64,000 nt of DNA from Trichoplax sp. H2 (lineage: Eukaryota > Placozoa > Uniplacotomia > Trichoplacea), in contig NOWV01000006.1 in assembly GCA_003344405.1 (NCBI GenBank), positions 620,001 to 684,000 of the forward strand, given 5' to 3'. A model generated the notes under the pieces. The model made no database searches. It was not told the origin of the DNA and was given only the letters and a program-made list of their open reading frames with translations. Position numbers and translations under genes: made by a program. Shown piece after piece: positions 1-11,342 of this stretch; position 1 is the stretch's first letter, and the number at the start of each line of letters is the position of its first letter.

Positions 1-29
1 GTATTTGTATGATGAAATGCGCAACTTAC

Positions 30-970
30 CTGATGATATTATATTTAGTTACATGCGTAAGCTGTTCGTGGACAACTAATTCAATTAAAGCTTTAACGTC
101 ATCAAATTCGTCTGCAATCTCCGTATTTCCATCAATAATGATTATAATACGACTTTCATGAATTACTCCAAATATACAGCGACTGAAAATGAGGCATTAG
201 AATCATTACATAGTATTATTACGTTTCATTCTGTTAATCCTGTCTTATTTACTAATCCAATTAAAAATTTTTAATTAAGAAATATGACTCTTAGTCAGGA
301 TATTTTGTAAAATATATATCATCTGTTAAGCCAAACTAGTGTCAGCATGGCACATCAAATTATTCGAACAAGTCGAAGTTGTTTTTTACCTTCCTGAAGT
401 TAGCCATTCTAGTCGCTGCTTAAATAAGTTGACCACCTTAAGAATTACCTTCTCTACGGATTGTAGCTTTTGCAGACTTGCAGAAATCTAAGTTATATAA
501 TATTAAAATATGTAAGTTGCTGAGAAAATATTTCTATAATATTGAAATAAATGCAAATCAAAAATCTAGTCGAAGCGATCTCATTACTGTAGATACATTG
601 CGCACAGTCTTATATTGTAATAGAAAGACAAAGCAATCGCTTACATTATATATGATGCCATTTTTACTAGGATATTGGACGAATAGCCCCTGAGAGTATT
701 TTGAACGTATCGGCTTTTTAAGAGCATCAACATAATCTAAAATGAAAGATAAAAGAATATAGGGACGTCAGGGAAATTTATATTTATTGGCATGCCAATT
801 AATCAACTGAATTAATAATTTTCTGTCTTATATCTTCAAATGGAGGTAATACACAGTGAAATAATAGATTTATAAAGTGAAAATTAATATAACTTGCCAT
901 CAACATGTTTAAATCCGATTGTTGGAAGAATCTGCTCCATGGTTAGTTTCTTAACCGATAAGCCATGACG
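30..970 (-). CDS. VWA3-like (von Willebrand A domain-containing protein 3 type), partial 3' portion
   Basis: Four exons on the minus strand join in phase: 898-970, 645-736, 390-487 and 30-182. Read in order they give a segment with KKLTMEQILPTIGF, then YVDALKKPI...QGLFVQY, then LFKQRLEWLTSGS, then RCIFGVIHESRIIIIIDGNT at the start of a VWA-type Rossmann domain. This order resembles VWA3A/VWA3B proteins, which are cilia-associated in other animals; I rely on family memory, not a search. The VWA domain appears to carry DGNTE where the metal-binding DxSxS motif would be, so the MIDAS is probably degenerate. The donor after exon 898-970 would be GC (GCAAGT), a GC-AG intron. The gene continues beyond base 1, and its 5' exons above 970 were not resolved. 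The phases 0-1-0-2 fit without any frame break. Confidence 0.6.
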
Positions 971-2136
971 CTGATAACAAATAATAATTTCAAAATTCTC
1001 AGTTTTACTGATAGCATTATTACTTTGATAGCTATCACATTTCATACATTGTACAGTAAAAACAGCTACCCTGTATGTATTACACTTATAATGTATAAAT
1101 AAGTTCGTAAATGATTTGCCTTATCTATTACAAAATAATTTTTACTAGGGTGTATAAAATATCGCTAGGATTGACACACTGATATAACCTCTATTTATTA
1201 CCTTTAGCCATACTAACGAAGAGCATTGTATACAAGCATCAGTAAGCCAATCTGTTCTGGTAGATTCGATTCCCCATCGCCTAAAGCGCATGGAGGTCTT
1301 GCTAATATCTGAATTGAGTGCCATTGTTTAGAATGAGTAATCTATAGAGATAGAAGTAGATATGGTCAGGTGATAGATAACTGTTAGTGTTATTAATGAC
1401 CAGATCGACTAATAAATAAAGATGAAGTTTAGATAAGTAAATGTCCGAACTCTTTAAAGCTTGAAATCTAATTAAAACTTCTACCGCAATTTCAGAGTTA
1501 AGAATTACAAAATGATATGAATCAGTAACTATGATATCCTTCGTTACTACAGTATTACTCTTTGAGTTTTATTGCTGTGGAATAATATTTATAAAGAGGC
1601 GATCGTTTCGATTGAAATGTTAGTTTATGATCTTATTTATGATAAAGACGGGATTTGATTACATATTAAGGTTGTGACAAATTGCCGGTCAATATAGCCC
1701 ATTAGCTGGAATTCGTGTTTTAGCATTACGCGTAAAACATGTTGCCATACATCACTTTACAATTACTATAGTGTGCCGGCAATAAAGATATATTCTTATG
1801 TACTGTATGTATTAGATAATTCGGACAGATATATAATGTGTCATAATTACTATCACTACAAAAATATGCCTAATACATTAATTCTGCTATTAAGTAAGCT
1901 GTAGTGCAATACTCACATTAGTTCAAGATAGATAAAGTTGCACCTTTCACCGTTGACGTATTGAATCTGTTATTGAAGTATCTAAACGATTCATTACCAA
2001 AACCGCTAGTCACAATTTACAATTCTTGCAACTTTAAAGAATTGGATATTGCTTCCTTTTTAGTATGAAATCCTATAAGCTATTAGAAAGTTTTAGAAAG
2101 TCATGCAATCTTATGAACTGCTAAATTCAAACAAAC
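971..2136. other. Stretch without a supported gene
   Basis: This may contain unresolved 5' exons or the promoter of the VWA3-like gene. I found no exon with a recognisable product, no RNA gene and no clear repeat. A tRNA-like B-box resemblance near 1260 was considered and not accepted. Confidence 0.5.
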
Positions 2137-3418
2137 TTGATTGATTGATGTAAGCATGTTTATAAGCTTACTGTACGTATGCTTGATGTCTTGGATAGTA
2201 AACCGGTAAATGATTCAAGTCTTACTCCTCTGATAGCCAATTTTGTTACTGTAGCATCACTATATTATAATATGAAGTACGTTAATGGTTGTAAAGATTA
2301 ACCAATGGCGTAATATTTGTACAAGAATGCGTACCTCAATTATATCAATTTATGTACGAGTAAGCAGATGATAAAGGTGCGATATACGCACAGTATTTTA
2401 TAAGGTTTAGATGCTAGCAGTACTTCTCTTACTATACCAACGCCTCGGTACGTAAACTACTTTACGCTTTTGACCGTAACATATCGATACGCGTATACTG
2501 TATATATGTACAATAACAAAATGCAGCGTAGTAACAAGTAAGACCTTACACTTAAACGCGATAATAACATAATATAATTTAACTTTTCTGGATTCTACAC
2601 CTGGTAAGCATCTAGTTAGTGGTTACTAATAGCAACAGAAATCTGTCGTTTCTCTGTTTCGGACATCCAGGTATTCGGACAGCACAGAACTGTACACTGT
2701 ACACTGTACAGTACAGAATCAATCCGCTTCCGTTTGGCCAATGGCCATACAGTACCAGTGTACAGTACAGTACTGTACAACTCACAGTACTTTATACTGT
2801 AGCGTACAATACTATACTGAGGGTGGACGGGCTAATATGTAGGATTTTTGTGGAAACGGAATGCATAAAAATTTTGTTATAACAGATTTCATATCAGTCG
2901 ATGGAGAAAGAGTTAAATTTACACGAATCCGTACAGTATGATTGATTTGCCATACTGTACAGTGTACTGTACTCAGTGTACCGTGTGCAGTATACAGTAA
3001 TCTACTGTTTTCATGCTATGGTGGCTAAAGCATATTTAAAAATTTATACTATCATCAGCTTAAAACTTGATGTAAGAATAAAACCTAAGCAGAAATCCGT
3101 ATATATGATATACAGTACTGTACCTTTTCCACAAGCTTCTACGAAATTGGAAATTCTTCGTCACTTCAGTACTTTACAGTACTTAACCTACTTTATGTAC
3201 TGTACACTGTACACTATACTGTACTGTACGTGCATCTCACGTACCGTACAGTACAATGTACTGTACAGCATACTGTACTGTACTGTACTGCCCATTGGTA
3301 GAGCACAGTACAGTAAACAGTAGTACTGTAGTACGCTATACTGTACTGCACAGTGTACAGTATAGTACTGTTAAAGTAAAGTACCTGCGGTCTTTTCAAT
3401 ACTGCAAAGTTGCATCTC
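2137..3418. repeat. Duplicated block, copy 1 (left of gap)
   Basis: It begins TTGATTGATTGATG and runs to the N gap. The same sequence restarts immediately after the gap at 3439 with only scattered base changes and differing GTACW array lengths. This is the upstream region of CWF19L2. An unmerged contig overlap or two haplotypes is more likely than a genuine tandem duplication. Confidence 0.85.
2690..3385. repeat. GTACA/GTACT pentamer arrays
   Basis: Dense clusters of 5-bp units GTACA and GTACT in mixed order, with short unique stretches between. Because GTAC is a palindrome, the array is nearly self-complementary and creates spurious reading frames rich in Tyr, Cys, Thr, Val and Ser on both strands. 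No coding function is inferred. Confidence 0.9.
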
Positions 3419-3438
3419 NNNNNNNNNNNNNNNNNNNN
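3419..3438. other. Assembly gap (20 N)
   Basis: A run of exactly 20 N. The flanks repeat each other, so this marks an unmerged contig join rather than missing sequence of known size. Confidence 0.98.
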
Positions 3439-4624
3439 TTGATTGATTGATGTAAGCATGTTTATAAGCTTACTGTACGTATGCTTGATGTCTTGGATAG
3501 TAAACCGGTAAATGATTCAAGTCTTACTCCTCTGATAGCCAATTTTGTTACTGTAGCATCACTATATTATAATATGAAGTACGTTAATGGTTGTAAAGAT
3601 AAACCAATGGCGTAATATTCGTACAAGAATGCGTACCTCAATTATATCAATTTATGTACGAGTAAGCAGATGATAAAGGTGCGATATACGCACAGTATTT
3701 TATAAGGTTTAGATGCTAGCAGTACTTCTCTTACTATACCAACGCCTCGGTACGTAAACTACTTTACGCTTTTGACCGTAACATATCGATACACGTATAC
3801 TGTATATATGTACAATAACAAAATGCAGCGTAGTAACAAGTAAAGACTTTACACTTAAGCGCGATAATAACATAATATAATTTAACTTTTCTGGATTCTA
3901 CACCTGGTAAGCATCTAGTTAGTGGTTACTAATAGCAACAGAAATCTGTCGTTTCTCTGTTTCGGACATCCAGGTTTTCGGACAGCACAGTACAGTACAG
4001 AATCAATCCGCTTCCGTTTGGCCAATGGCCATACAGTACAGTACCAGTGTACAGTACAGCTCACAGTACTTTATACTGTAGCTTACAATACTATACAGCG
4101 TGAACCAGTTCGAATCAGAGTACTTTTTAAAGGTGCGCTAAAATCACAACTATCTGTACAGTACAGAGGGTGGACGGGCTAATACTGTATGTAGGATTTT
4201 TGTGAAAACGGAATGCATAAAAATTTTGTTATAACAGATTTCATATCAGTCGATGGAGAAAGAGTTAAATTTACACGAATCCGTACTGTACAGTACTGTA
4301 TATGATATACAGTACTGTACCTTTTCCACAAGCTTCTACGAAATTGGAAATTCTTCGTCACTTCAGTACTTTACTTAACCTACTTTATGTACTGCACACT
4401 GTACAGTACACTATACAGTACTGTACTGTACGTGCATCTCACGTACCGTACAGTACAATGTACTGTACAATATACAGTATGTACTGCCCATTGGTAGAGC
4501 ACAGTAAACAGTAGTACAGTACTGTAGTACGCTATACAGTACTGTACTGCACAGTGTACAGTGTACAGTAGTACTGTTAAAGTAAAGTATCTGCGGTCTT
4601 TTCAATACTGCAAAGTTGCATCTC
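3439..4624. repeat. Duplicated block, copy 2, upstream of CWF19L2
   Basis: Second copy of 2137-3418. GTACW clusters at about 3985-4095 and 4285-4580 differ in repeat number from copy 1. One insertion of unique sequence near 4098-4150 is absent from copy 1. It leads directly into the CWF19L2 first exon. Confidence 0.85.
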
Positions 4625-4796
4625 GGATGTACAGGACATTGTACAGTATGTATGCAAATTTACATTCATAAATATCTTTATAAACATGATTCTTCCTTGT
4701 CAGCTCTACTGAAAGCGAAGTACTTGATTTACTACTGTAATTAAATTAAATACCATGCAGTATTACCATTGATTCATTGGCTAAAACGGCGAAGAC

Positions 4797-7700
4797 ATGG
4801 AATTTATATCTGGAAATAAGATTGAAAGCGACCGACAGCAAGTGCGAGCTGCTCGTCAACAAATTTTAGAGAAGGTACAGTAAGCAGTACTGTAGACTAT
4901 AATGCCATACTATCTGTCCGTCATCATAATTTCACCAAATATTGCAAGGAACTATGATGTGCAGTGTGATGAAGTACGTTATTATTCAATGTAAGCTCGA
5001 TATTTCAGTGGTCTTCTTCCTACAGTTTCCTGTAAACTTGGACGTCAAATAGCAAAGACTTCGCAAAATACTGTATATTACAATCTCTGTTTTGCTAAGC
5101 TACAGCTAGTGTAGTTATGATAAAGGAGGTAGGCTGATACGAGATTGTTCAGTGAACGAATTTCTTGTACACTAGAATCATATAATTTCGCGTTGTTACA
5201 ATACAATTGTATTACCTTTTGCCTTATTTTGCATTTTATTGCATAGTCTATGAACACACAAGTGTTCATGTCATGGATTTGTCTACTTCTGCATGGCAAA
5301 TTCTTGATGTAATACGAGTTAACTCAGTTAATAGATGAAATAGTTTGATCCTAACTATGGTTAAAATTCTAAGGTCTTGAGATTGTATGCATATTAATTA
5401 ACTGTTGCAGATTAGTTTAAATGTTGTATAACATACACATCACAGATATCCACCTATACAGTAAACGTATATTGCACCTCACATCGTTCATGCATGAGAA
5501 TGAATGATTATAATGCACTCGTACGTACATGTACTGTACAAGATCTACCTAATCATTTTGCAACAGGGCTAGATGATGTTATCAGTTCGAAAATAGGAAT
5601 GCAAGATTAGTACATTACTTCAAAGACTAAATAGAACATGATGTCGTTGTTTATAATTTCTTATGAGGTACAAATACCATCATTATCATTAATTATAATT
5701 TCTTATGTTCGCCTGTAATCTAATTAGAAAATAATTGAGATAACTAGATTGCACTTTCTTGATGGCATGATAGGCAAAAGGGGACTTTTTTAGAAAACAG
5801 CAAATTGAAGAACGAAAACGGCAACGTGGTGACGATGTATGGATACTGCCATCCATCGATAAGAGAATAAAAGATGACTCAGGGGTGCGTACGTAATAAA
5901 TACTAACTATATCCATTTTGGCATCATTAGGGTTCAATGCAGAAGAAAATAGGACATAGGATTTTAGCAATTTTTGTGATTAAGCAACTCTTGTAGCTGT
6001 GTCTCTACTTTTGCAATTGTTACGATGTCGATGGACTGATTCTTTGCAATTCATACATTAGCGCTTCCTGTCAATACTTTTATATAGTAAACAAAGATTT
6101 TCTCTAAAACTAGATCATATTAGACTGTCTCACAGACAATGATAGAGTAGGACGTACTAATACAATATCTATGATTGGATGATTTACCCCAATCTATTAG
6201 GATATAAATGAAAGGAAGAAAAAGAAGAGTAAGAAAAGCAAGAAATCGAAACATAAAAAGGTTCTTTAATGCTTTTCCCGATTACTACAATATTTCTAGA
6301 AATTATATTATTCTAAAAGTCCATTACATTGTTTTAGTCTAAACGTAAAGCACATCATGAAAGATCAATGAAGCAAATCCCAGATTCTGTATGTAATCAA
6401 GCGTTACTACCTGCTACGAGTGCTAAGATTATGGAACTGTCAGTGACTACTAAAAATAGTAGTCTCTGTATTATATGATGAATTTGTAGAAACTTGGGTG
6501 TTAATCAGAATGCAGCATAAACTTGTAGCGTGAAACTTTAGGATATCCTACATTGATTGATTATTTTATCATTTTTCATGTAGGATGAAGAATCTAACGA
6601 GGATAGTGATAGTCAATGGGTGGAGAAGCTAGTTGATGACAACAAAGGCCAATCAGTGACTGACAGTCAGCAGCAGTCTGGAGGCCTAGCCAAAGTGAGT
6701 TCTCGTAACATTATGATCCAATGATTAGTTCGTAATAGTTATAATTTTGCTAAGATTATTTCATTGGTAATAGTACAGTATACTAGTTACATCATGTTTT
6801 ACATTAAAAATTACTATAGAACATAATACCATTAATATACCAAAAAGTATGAACTTTTCAGCGGTAATGACAGTCATCACATTTTAATTGGCTTACATCC
6901 ACTTGCCAACGCTTGTTAATTAAACTAGTACTTTGTACAAAAGATTAATTTGTTCTCCTCTTATTTTTCTTAGAGAGACGATTGGATGCTTCATTCGCAC
7001 CTATTTGATGACATAAGTCAAAGGTCTAAAGAACGAGATATACTTAAACCTATCAAAGAAGATAAAAAGGAGACTGCACAATCTGATCTGGTAAACAATT
7101 AGACCTTAAGTTATTATAATGTCTTTTCTTTCGTATTTCGTTTCACTCGTAGTATCTATCACGCACTAATAAAGTTTGTAACCATTTAGCCTGGTCAGCA
7201 TCCTAAGGAATTGAATCCGTACTGGAAAAACAATGGTACCGGCCTACCTGAGGACAATGTAAAGGTTATTGACAGCTTCAATTTACAATTGTATGACTGT
7301 AGTCATAATAGCAGTACTTATTTTCCATGTCGCTAAGACTTTAAGAAAAGAAGAATATAAAAATAATGATGTAGCTTTTGTCGATTAGGAGATACCAAAT
7401 TTTTCCCGTAACCGTCCAGAATCTAGCAGCGTTAAGAAGGACAATGTAGTCGCTGATCGTCTACAATTAGCAAAGGATCGCTGGAAGCTTGCCAAACTTC
7501 AAAAGGAAGATACTTCTGCTACATCCGTGGCTGAGAAGAATAATTCTAAGACTGCAAAAAAATTTTCTCGTCCTGGAACTTCTCCCGCGTCACTCCCGCA
7601 ACAGATGACATCTAAGAGGCATGGCTGGATGAAGCAAGGACATACAGAATACACCAACGAGAGCGAAAATACCTTGCATTCTAAAGAATCTGCAGAAGAT

Positions 7701-10700
7701 CTGAGTAGGCTTGAGTTTACTGATACTTTAAACCATGTCGATAAGCAAGAATCGATAACGGATGAACCGAGTTCTTCCGACAGTGAATGCTGCAGTTCAT
7801 ATGATGAAGCAGAAGAAAAATCACCCGTAAAAATTGCAACTACTGACGATCTTAATGTGATTAGCTCTAAGATTTTTAGAGCAGAGTTGATGGGAGACAT
7901 GGTTAGATTATACATTAAGGTCTCTACAAATGATTGAAATTATAGTTATCTTTAGTGTGCTACATTTAATTTCAGGAACTTGCAAATAAATTGAAGCAGC
8001 AATTGGAGACTGCAAGGCTTGCCAAAGATGACCATCAGATGCGACTAGTAGTTACTAAACCTAAGTCCGGCAACAACGCAGATATAACTGCTGAGAGTAC
8101 ATCCAAGGAGAATGTCATTTATCTTAGTCGGAAAAGCGCTTCTGGGATGGAAATTCCTCTAAAAAATCCAAATAACCCAAACTATGGCAAGCTCGATCAT
8201 CGTCGAAAGAAGGTTCTACTAATGTATAATTAGTTGACTATTTTAAAGTTCTATTTGCGTGCACCTACTTAGAAATTTGTATTAGATTTTAAACCAGAGA
8301 CTGCTAGGGACTATTAAGAAAAAGAAAGAGAGGAGGGAAAGCGGTTGTTCACTGTATAAAAAATGTGAAGGCCGGTTATTTGGCTGATCATTTTAACTGC
8401 ATCGTATATCTACAACGGTACACTTTACTGTCTGTAATTGACACCCAAATTAGCTATTGGGTTGATTTTGTGCAGTATGGTATACGATCTCGTTTGTACC
8501 ACGTAGTAGAATGGCCGGAAAAATGATAGGCCTCCACATTATTTTACTCTGAAGGCTGCTTTCTGTCCGTTTCTTTCTTTCTTTTTAGTAGTCTCTATCG
8601 AAATTATACCAAATATTTTTCACTAATGTACTTGAATAGAATCATTTAAACCGTATGGTATCTTGCACTGTACTACACTTCTACTTTACTTAGAGTTGGA
8701 AATAGTTTTAAGTTTTATAAGATTACTTACGGCTTACCTGAATCTCATTGACGACACCTTTCTATTGTCTAATACAGATCAAGACACACTCTCTCGCTGG
8801 TGATCGTGAGCGATACTTTGCCGATGATGATAAGCATGATCTTAAAGCTCTTGTTAGTACATGCATGATAATTTGCGTATTCGAATAGTAAAATTATACC
8901 TGTAATAATTTCGAATATTATATGGTATATTTATGGTTAATTAGTTTCAACATGAGAAGGAAGGAAACTCGTTGGATTACAACAATGTGTTATCCCGCCT
9001 ATCTAATAAGGTAATTTTCCCCTTTCGCTCTAAAATAATAATGGTAGCGTCATAAAGTTCAAGCTTTCTGTAATAATTTGTCCTTGAGAAAATTTTCCAC
9101 CACTACAGAATAATACTCGCATGCATTACGTCGTTAGGGCCGTGCGTCTGTCGATTCCGAAAATTTCACTTTAGACGATATGTTTGAAAGCAGTCTAGCA
9201 CGTGAATTGACCCCAGGACAAAAATATGAACGTGAAAAACGGAAAGCGACAATTGGTAAAATTATTCTATTTGATGTAATAAATATACTATGCTCTAATA
9301 TGGTGCTATAAATAGTATTGCTATTGAAGAAAATTAGAACATACGAGAAATTCATTAAACAAAATTAGAATTAGAATTATTTGTCCTTCTTAGAGCAACA
9401 CAAGCTAATGGAAAAGCAATCCAAATGTCCGTTTTGTATAGATAGTAGTATCTTTGAGAAACATTTACTGATTGCTTTGGGCATCAAGGTATCCCTTATC
9501 ATTATGAGAGCTTTTTTGTTCATAATTGGAATAAACCGAAAATTACTTTAAAAATGTTTCAGGTTTACCTATCATTGCCTAGTCATCGCCCTTTAACGGA
9601 CGGTCACTGCTTTATTGTTACAATGGCTCACGAATTAGCTAGAACTGCCTTGGATGAAGATGTTTTGCATGAAATAAACGTAAATTCCTTATTAAGATTA
9701 TTTCTACTGCAGTAGCCTGCATATATATGTAATATATTTATGAATTTACCGTTATATTTTCTTCGAATATAGGTTTATCGGAAAGGTTTGACGAAAATGT
9801 TCGCTGAGAAGGTACTGCTTAGCAGCAATCTTACATGTTGAAGTTAGGTCTTAAAAAACTGCAATTGCTTCACTAATATTTAGTCTTCATAAGTGTATAG
9901 AATTCAATTTACTTATTGCCATGTAGACTTATTCCAATTTGCTCTTGATAAATTTGTATTAACCACCAGGGGATGACTGCAATATTTATTGAAACATGTA
10001 TAAACATAAGGCATCACCGTCATTTATGCATCCAGTGCTTACCAGTTCCACAAGAAATTGGCGATATGAGTCCCATATACTTTAAGGTTCGTAAAATGTT
10101 AGTAACATTAATTCACAGGCTCTACTATATAAGCATATTTGCTTAAATACTGCAGAAAGCTATCCAGGAATCAGATACAGAATGGTCTCAAAATAAGAAA
10201 CTGATTTCGTTTAGTGAAGCGAAATTGACTCATTCAGTACGTGATAGATAAAATATTTCTTTCATCACTGAATTTCTATATATTTTACATGCTATCAGTT
10301 GCTTTACCAATGATATCAGTTTTCTCCGTAAATGGCTTACGTTTAAACCTATGATACTACAGATACCTAAAGGATTTCCGTACTTTGCGGTTGAATTTGA
10401 GTTAAATGGAGGCTTTGCTCATGTCATTGAAGATGAAGATTTATTTCCTTATTACTTTGGGCAGGTACTCGAACTACTGATCATAGACAATGCTAAATTC
10501 ATGTCTGAAGTGTTTTATCGAATTAGTAATTAGTAGCGTAAATATTATAGAAAGCAGGTATTCATCCGCCCTATTCTTTTACTATTAGGAGATTATTGGT
10601 GGAATGCTAGACGTTGATCCATATTTATGGAGACGACCGCCGAAGGAGAACTTTAGTCAACAGCAAAAACGAGTTATTGAGTTTTCAAAATGGTGGAAAC

Positions 10701-10732
10701 CGTATGATTGGACGCAGAAGATTGAACGATAA
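4797..10732 (+). CDS. CWF19L2: CWF19-like protein 2 (spliceosome-associated CwfJ family)
   Basis: Nineteen exons join in phase to about 763 residues (human about 890): 4797-4874, 5801-5884, 6201-6260, 6338-6388, 6584-6694, 6974-7090, 7190-7258, 7389-7919, 7976-8212, 8778-8852, 8945-9010, 9138-9255, 9394-9488, 9563-9679, 9773-9811, 9970-10086, 10156-10236, 10363-10464, 10589-10732. The N-terminal half is charged, with a Lys-rich block in exon 3, GDDVWILP in exon 2 and PGQHPKELNPYWKNNGTGLP in exon 7. The CwfJ C1-like domain has KCPFCIDS and RPLTDGHCFIV; the C2 domain has GLPYF-like GFPYFAVEF, GGFAHVIED and KWWKPYDW. The family acts in the nucleus with the late spliceosome or lariat debranching. 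The start is the first ATG of exon 1, which continues directly in frame. The gene is convergent with ETFDH. Exon 1 is duplicated at 17882 as an assembly copy. Confidence 0.93.
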
Positions 10733-11042
10733 CATAATGTGTCGCAATAGCATTAGATACTAAGTTTTGTATTTAGGTCGTTGTTGTGACATATTTAATC
10801 TTATTCCGAAAAGGTCATCTAGAGGACAGATATCCAAAACTGCACTAACCACTACAGTACTACAATCATGTATAGTTTAATAATATAAGTAGCACCTGCG
10901 CTTTCATCAGCATCATTTTAGCTTTCAGCAGTATTTACAGTTCAGCATCACTCACGACTTGTGATGATTGTGACCTTGCAATTTCTAAGTGAAATGTGTA
11001 TATATATTTTTCGTTGTCTTAAGAAAAAATTTCAGTAATGTC

Positions 11043-11048
11043 AATAAA
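11043..11048 (+). terminator. Candidate polyadenylation signal AATAAA (CWF19L2)
   Basis: First AATAAA after the CWF19L2 stop, about 310 bp downstream. AT-rich DNA gives such hexamers by chance, so confidence is moderate. Confidence 0.4.
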
Positions 11049-11086
11049 ATTATGCTTTCTACACTTTCAGCAAGCAAATAGATTTT

Positions 11087-11092
11087 TTTATT
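11087..11092 (-). terminator. Candidate polyadenylation signal AATAAA (ETFDH)
   Basis: AATAAA on the minus strand, about 250 bp past the ETFDH stop and only about 40 bp from the opposing CWF19L2 signal. The two transcripts would abut or slightly overlap at their 3' ends. Confidence 0.4.
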
Positions 11093-11342
11093 GTTTTCAA
11101 ATAATTAAAAATGTCAAGAGCTCTATAAAAAGGTTAAAATTCCTTTAGTATTTAATCTAGAGCATAATCAATTTTAAATTTTCCTTGACTTAAATCAAGC
11201 TGGTGCAGATGTAATCCGTCATATTACGTATAACGACAATGAATAGATATTCAGCCCTTAGTCGTATTAATACTTTCAGAAGCATCTAATAAAGAAAATA
11301 TGTAATACAATGATCTTTGCCAATACAAGATAACGGATCATT

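Larger units (their letters stand above)
10733..11342. other. Convergent 3' flank between CWF19L2 and ETFDH
   Basis: 610 bp between the two stop codons. It holds one candidate polyadenylation signal for each gene, facing each other, and nothing else that I can support. Confidence 0.6.

Noticed and set aside
1255-1290. A tRNA, from GATTCGATTCC resembling a B box
   Set aside because: No matching acceptor stem, A box or anticodon arm at the right distance.
2619-4605. Several open frames of 60-115 codons rich in Tyr, Cys, Thr, Val and Ser on both strands
   Set aside because: They arise from GTACA/GTACT pentamer repeats, which lack stops in several frames, and they change freely between the duplicated copies.
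7499-7915. A 138-codon minus-strand frame inside CWF19L2
   Set aside because: It is the antisense shadow of CWF19L2 exon 8, which joins in phase to neighbouring exons and matches the family.
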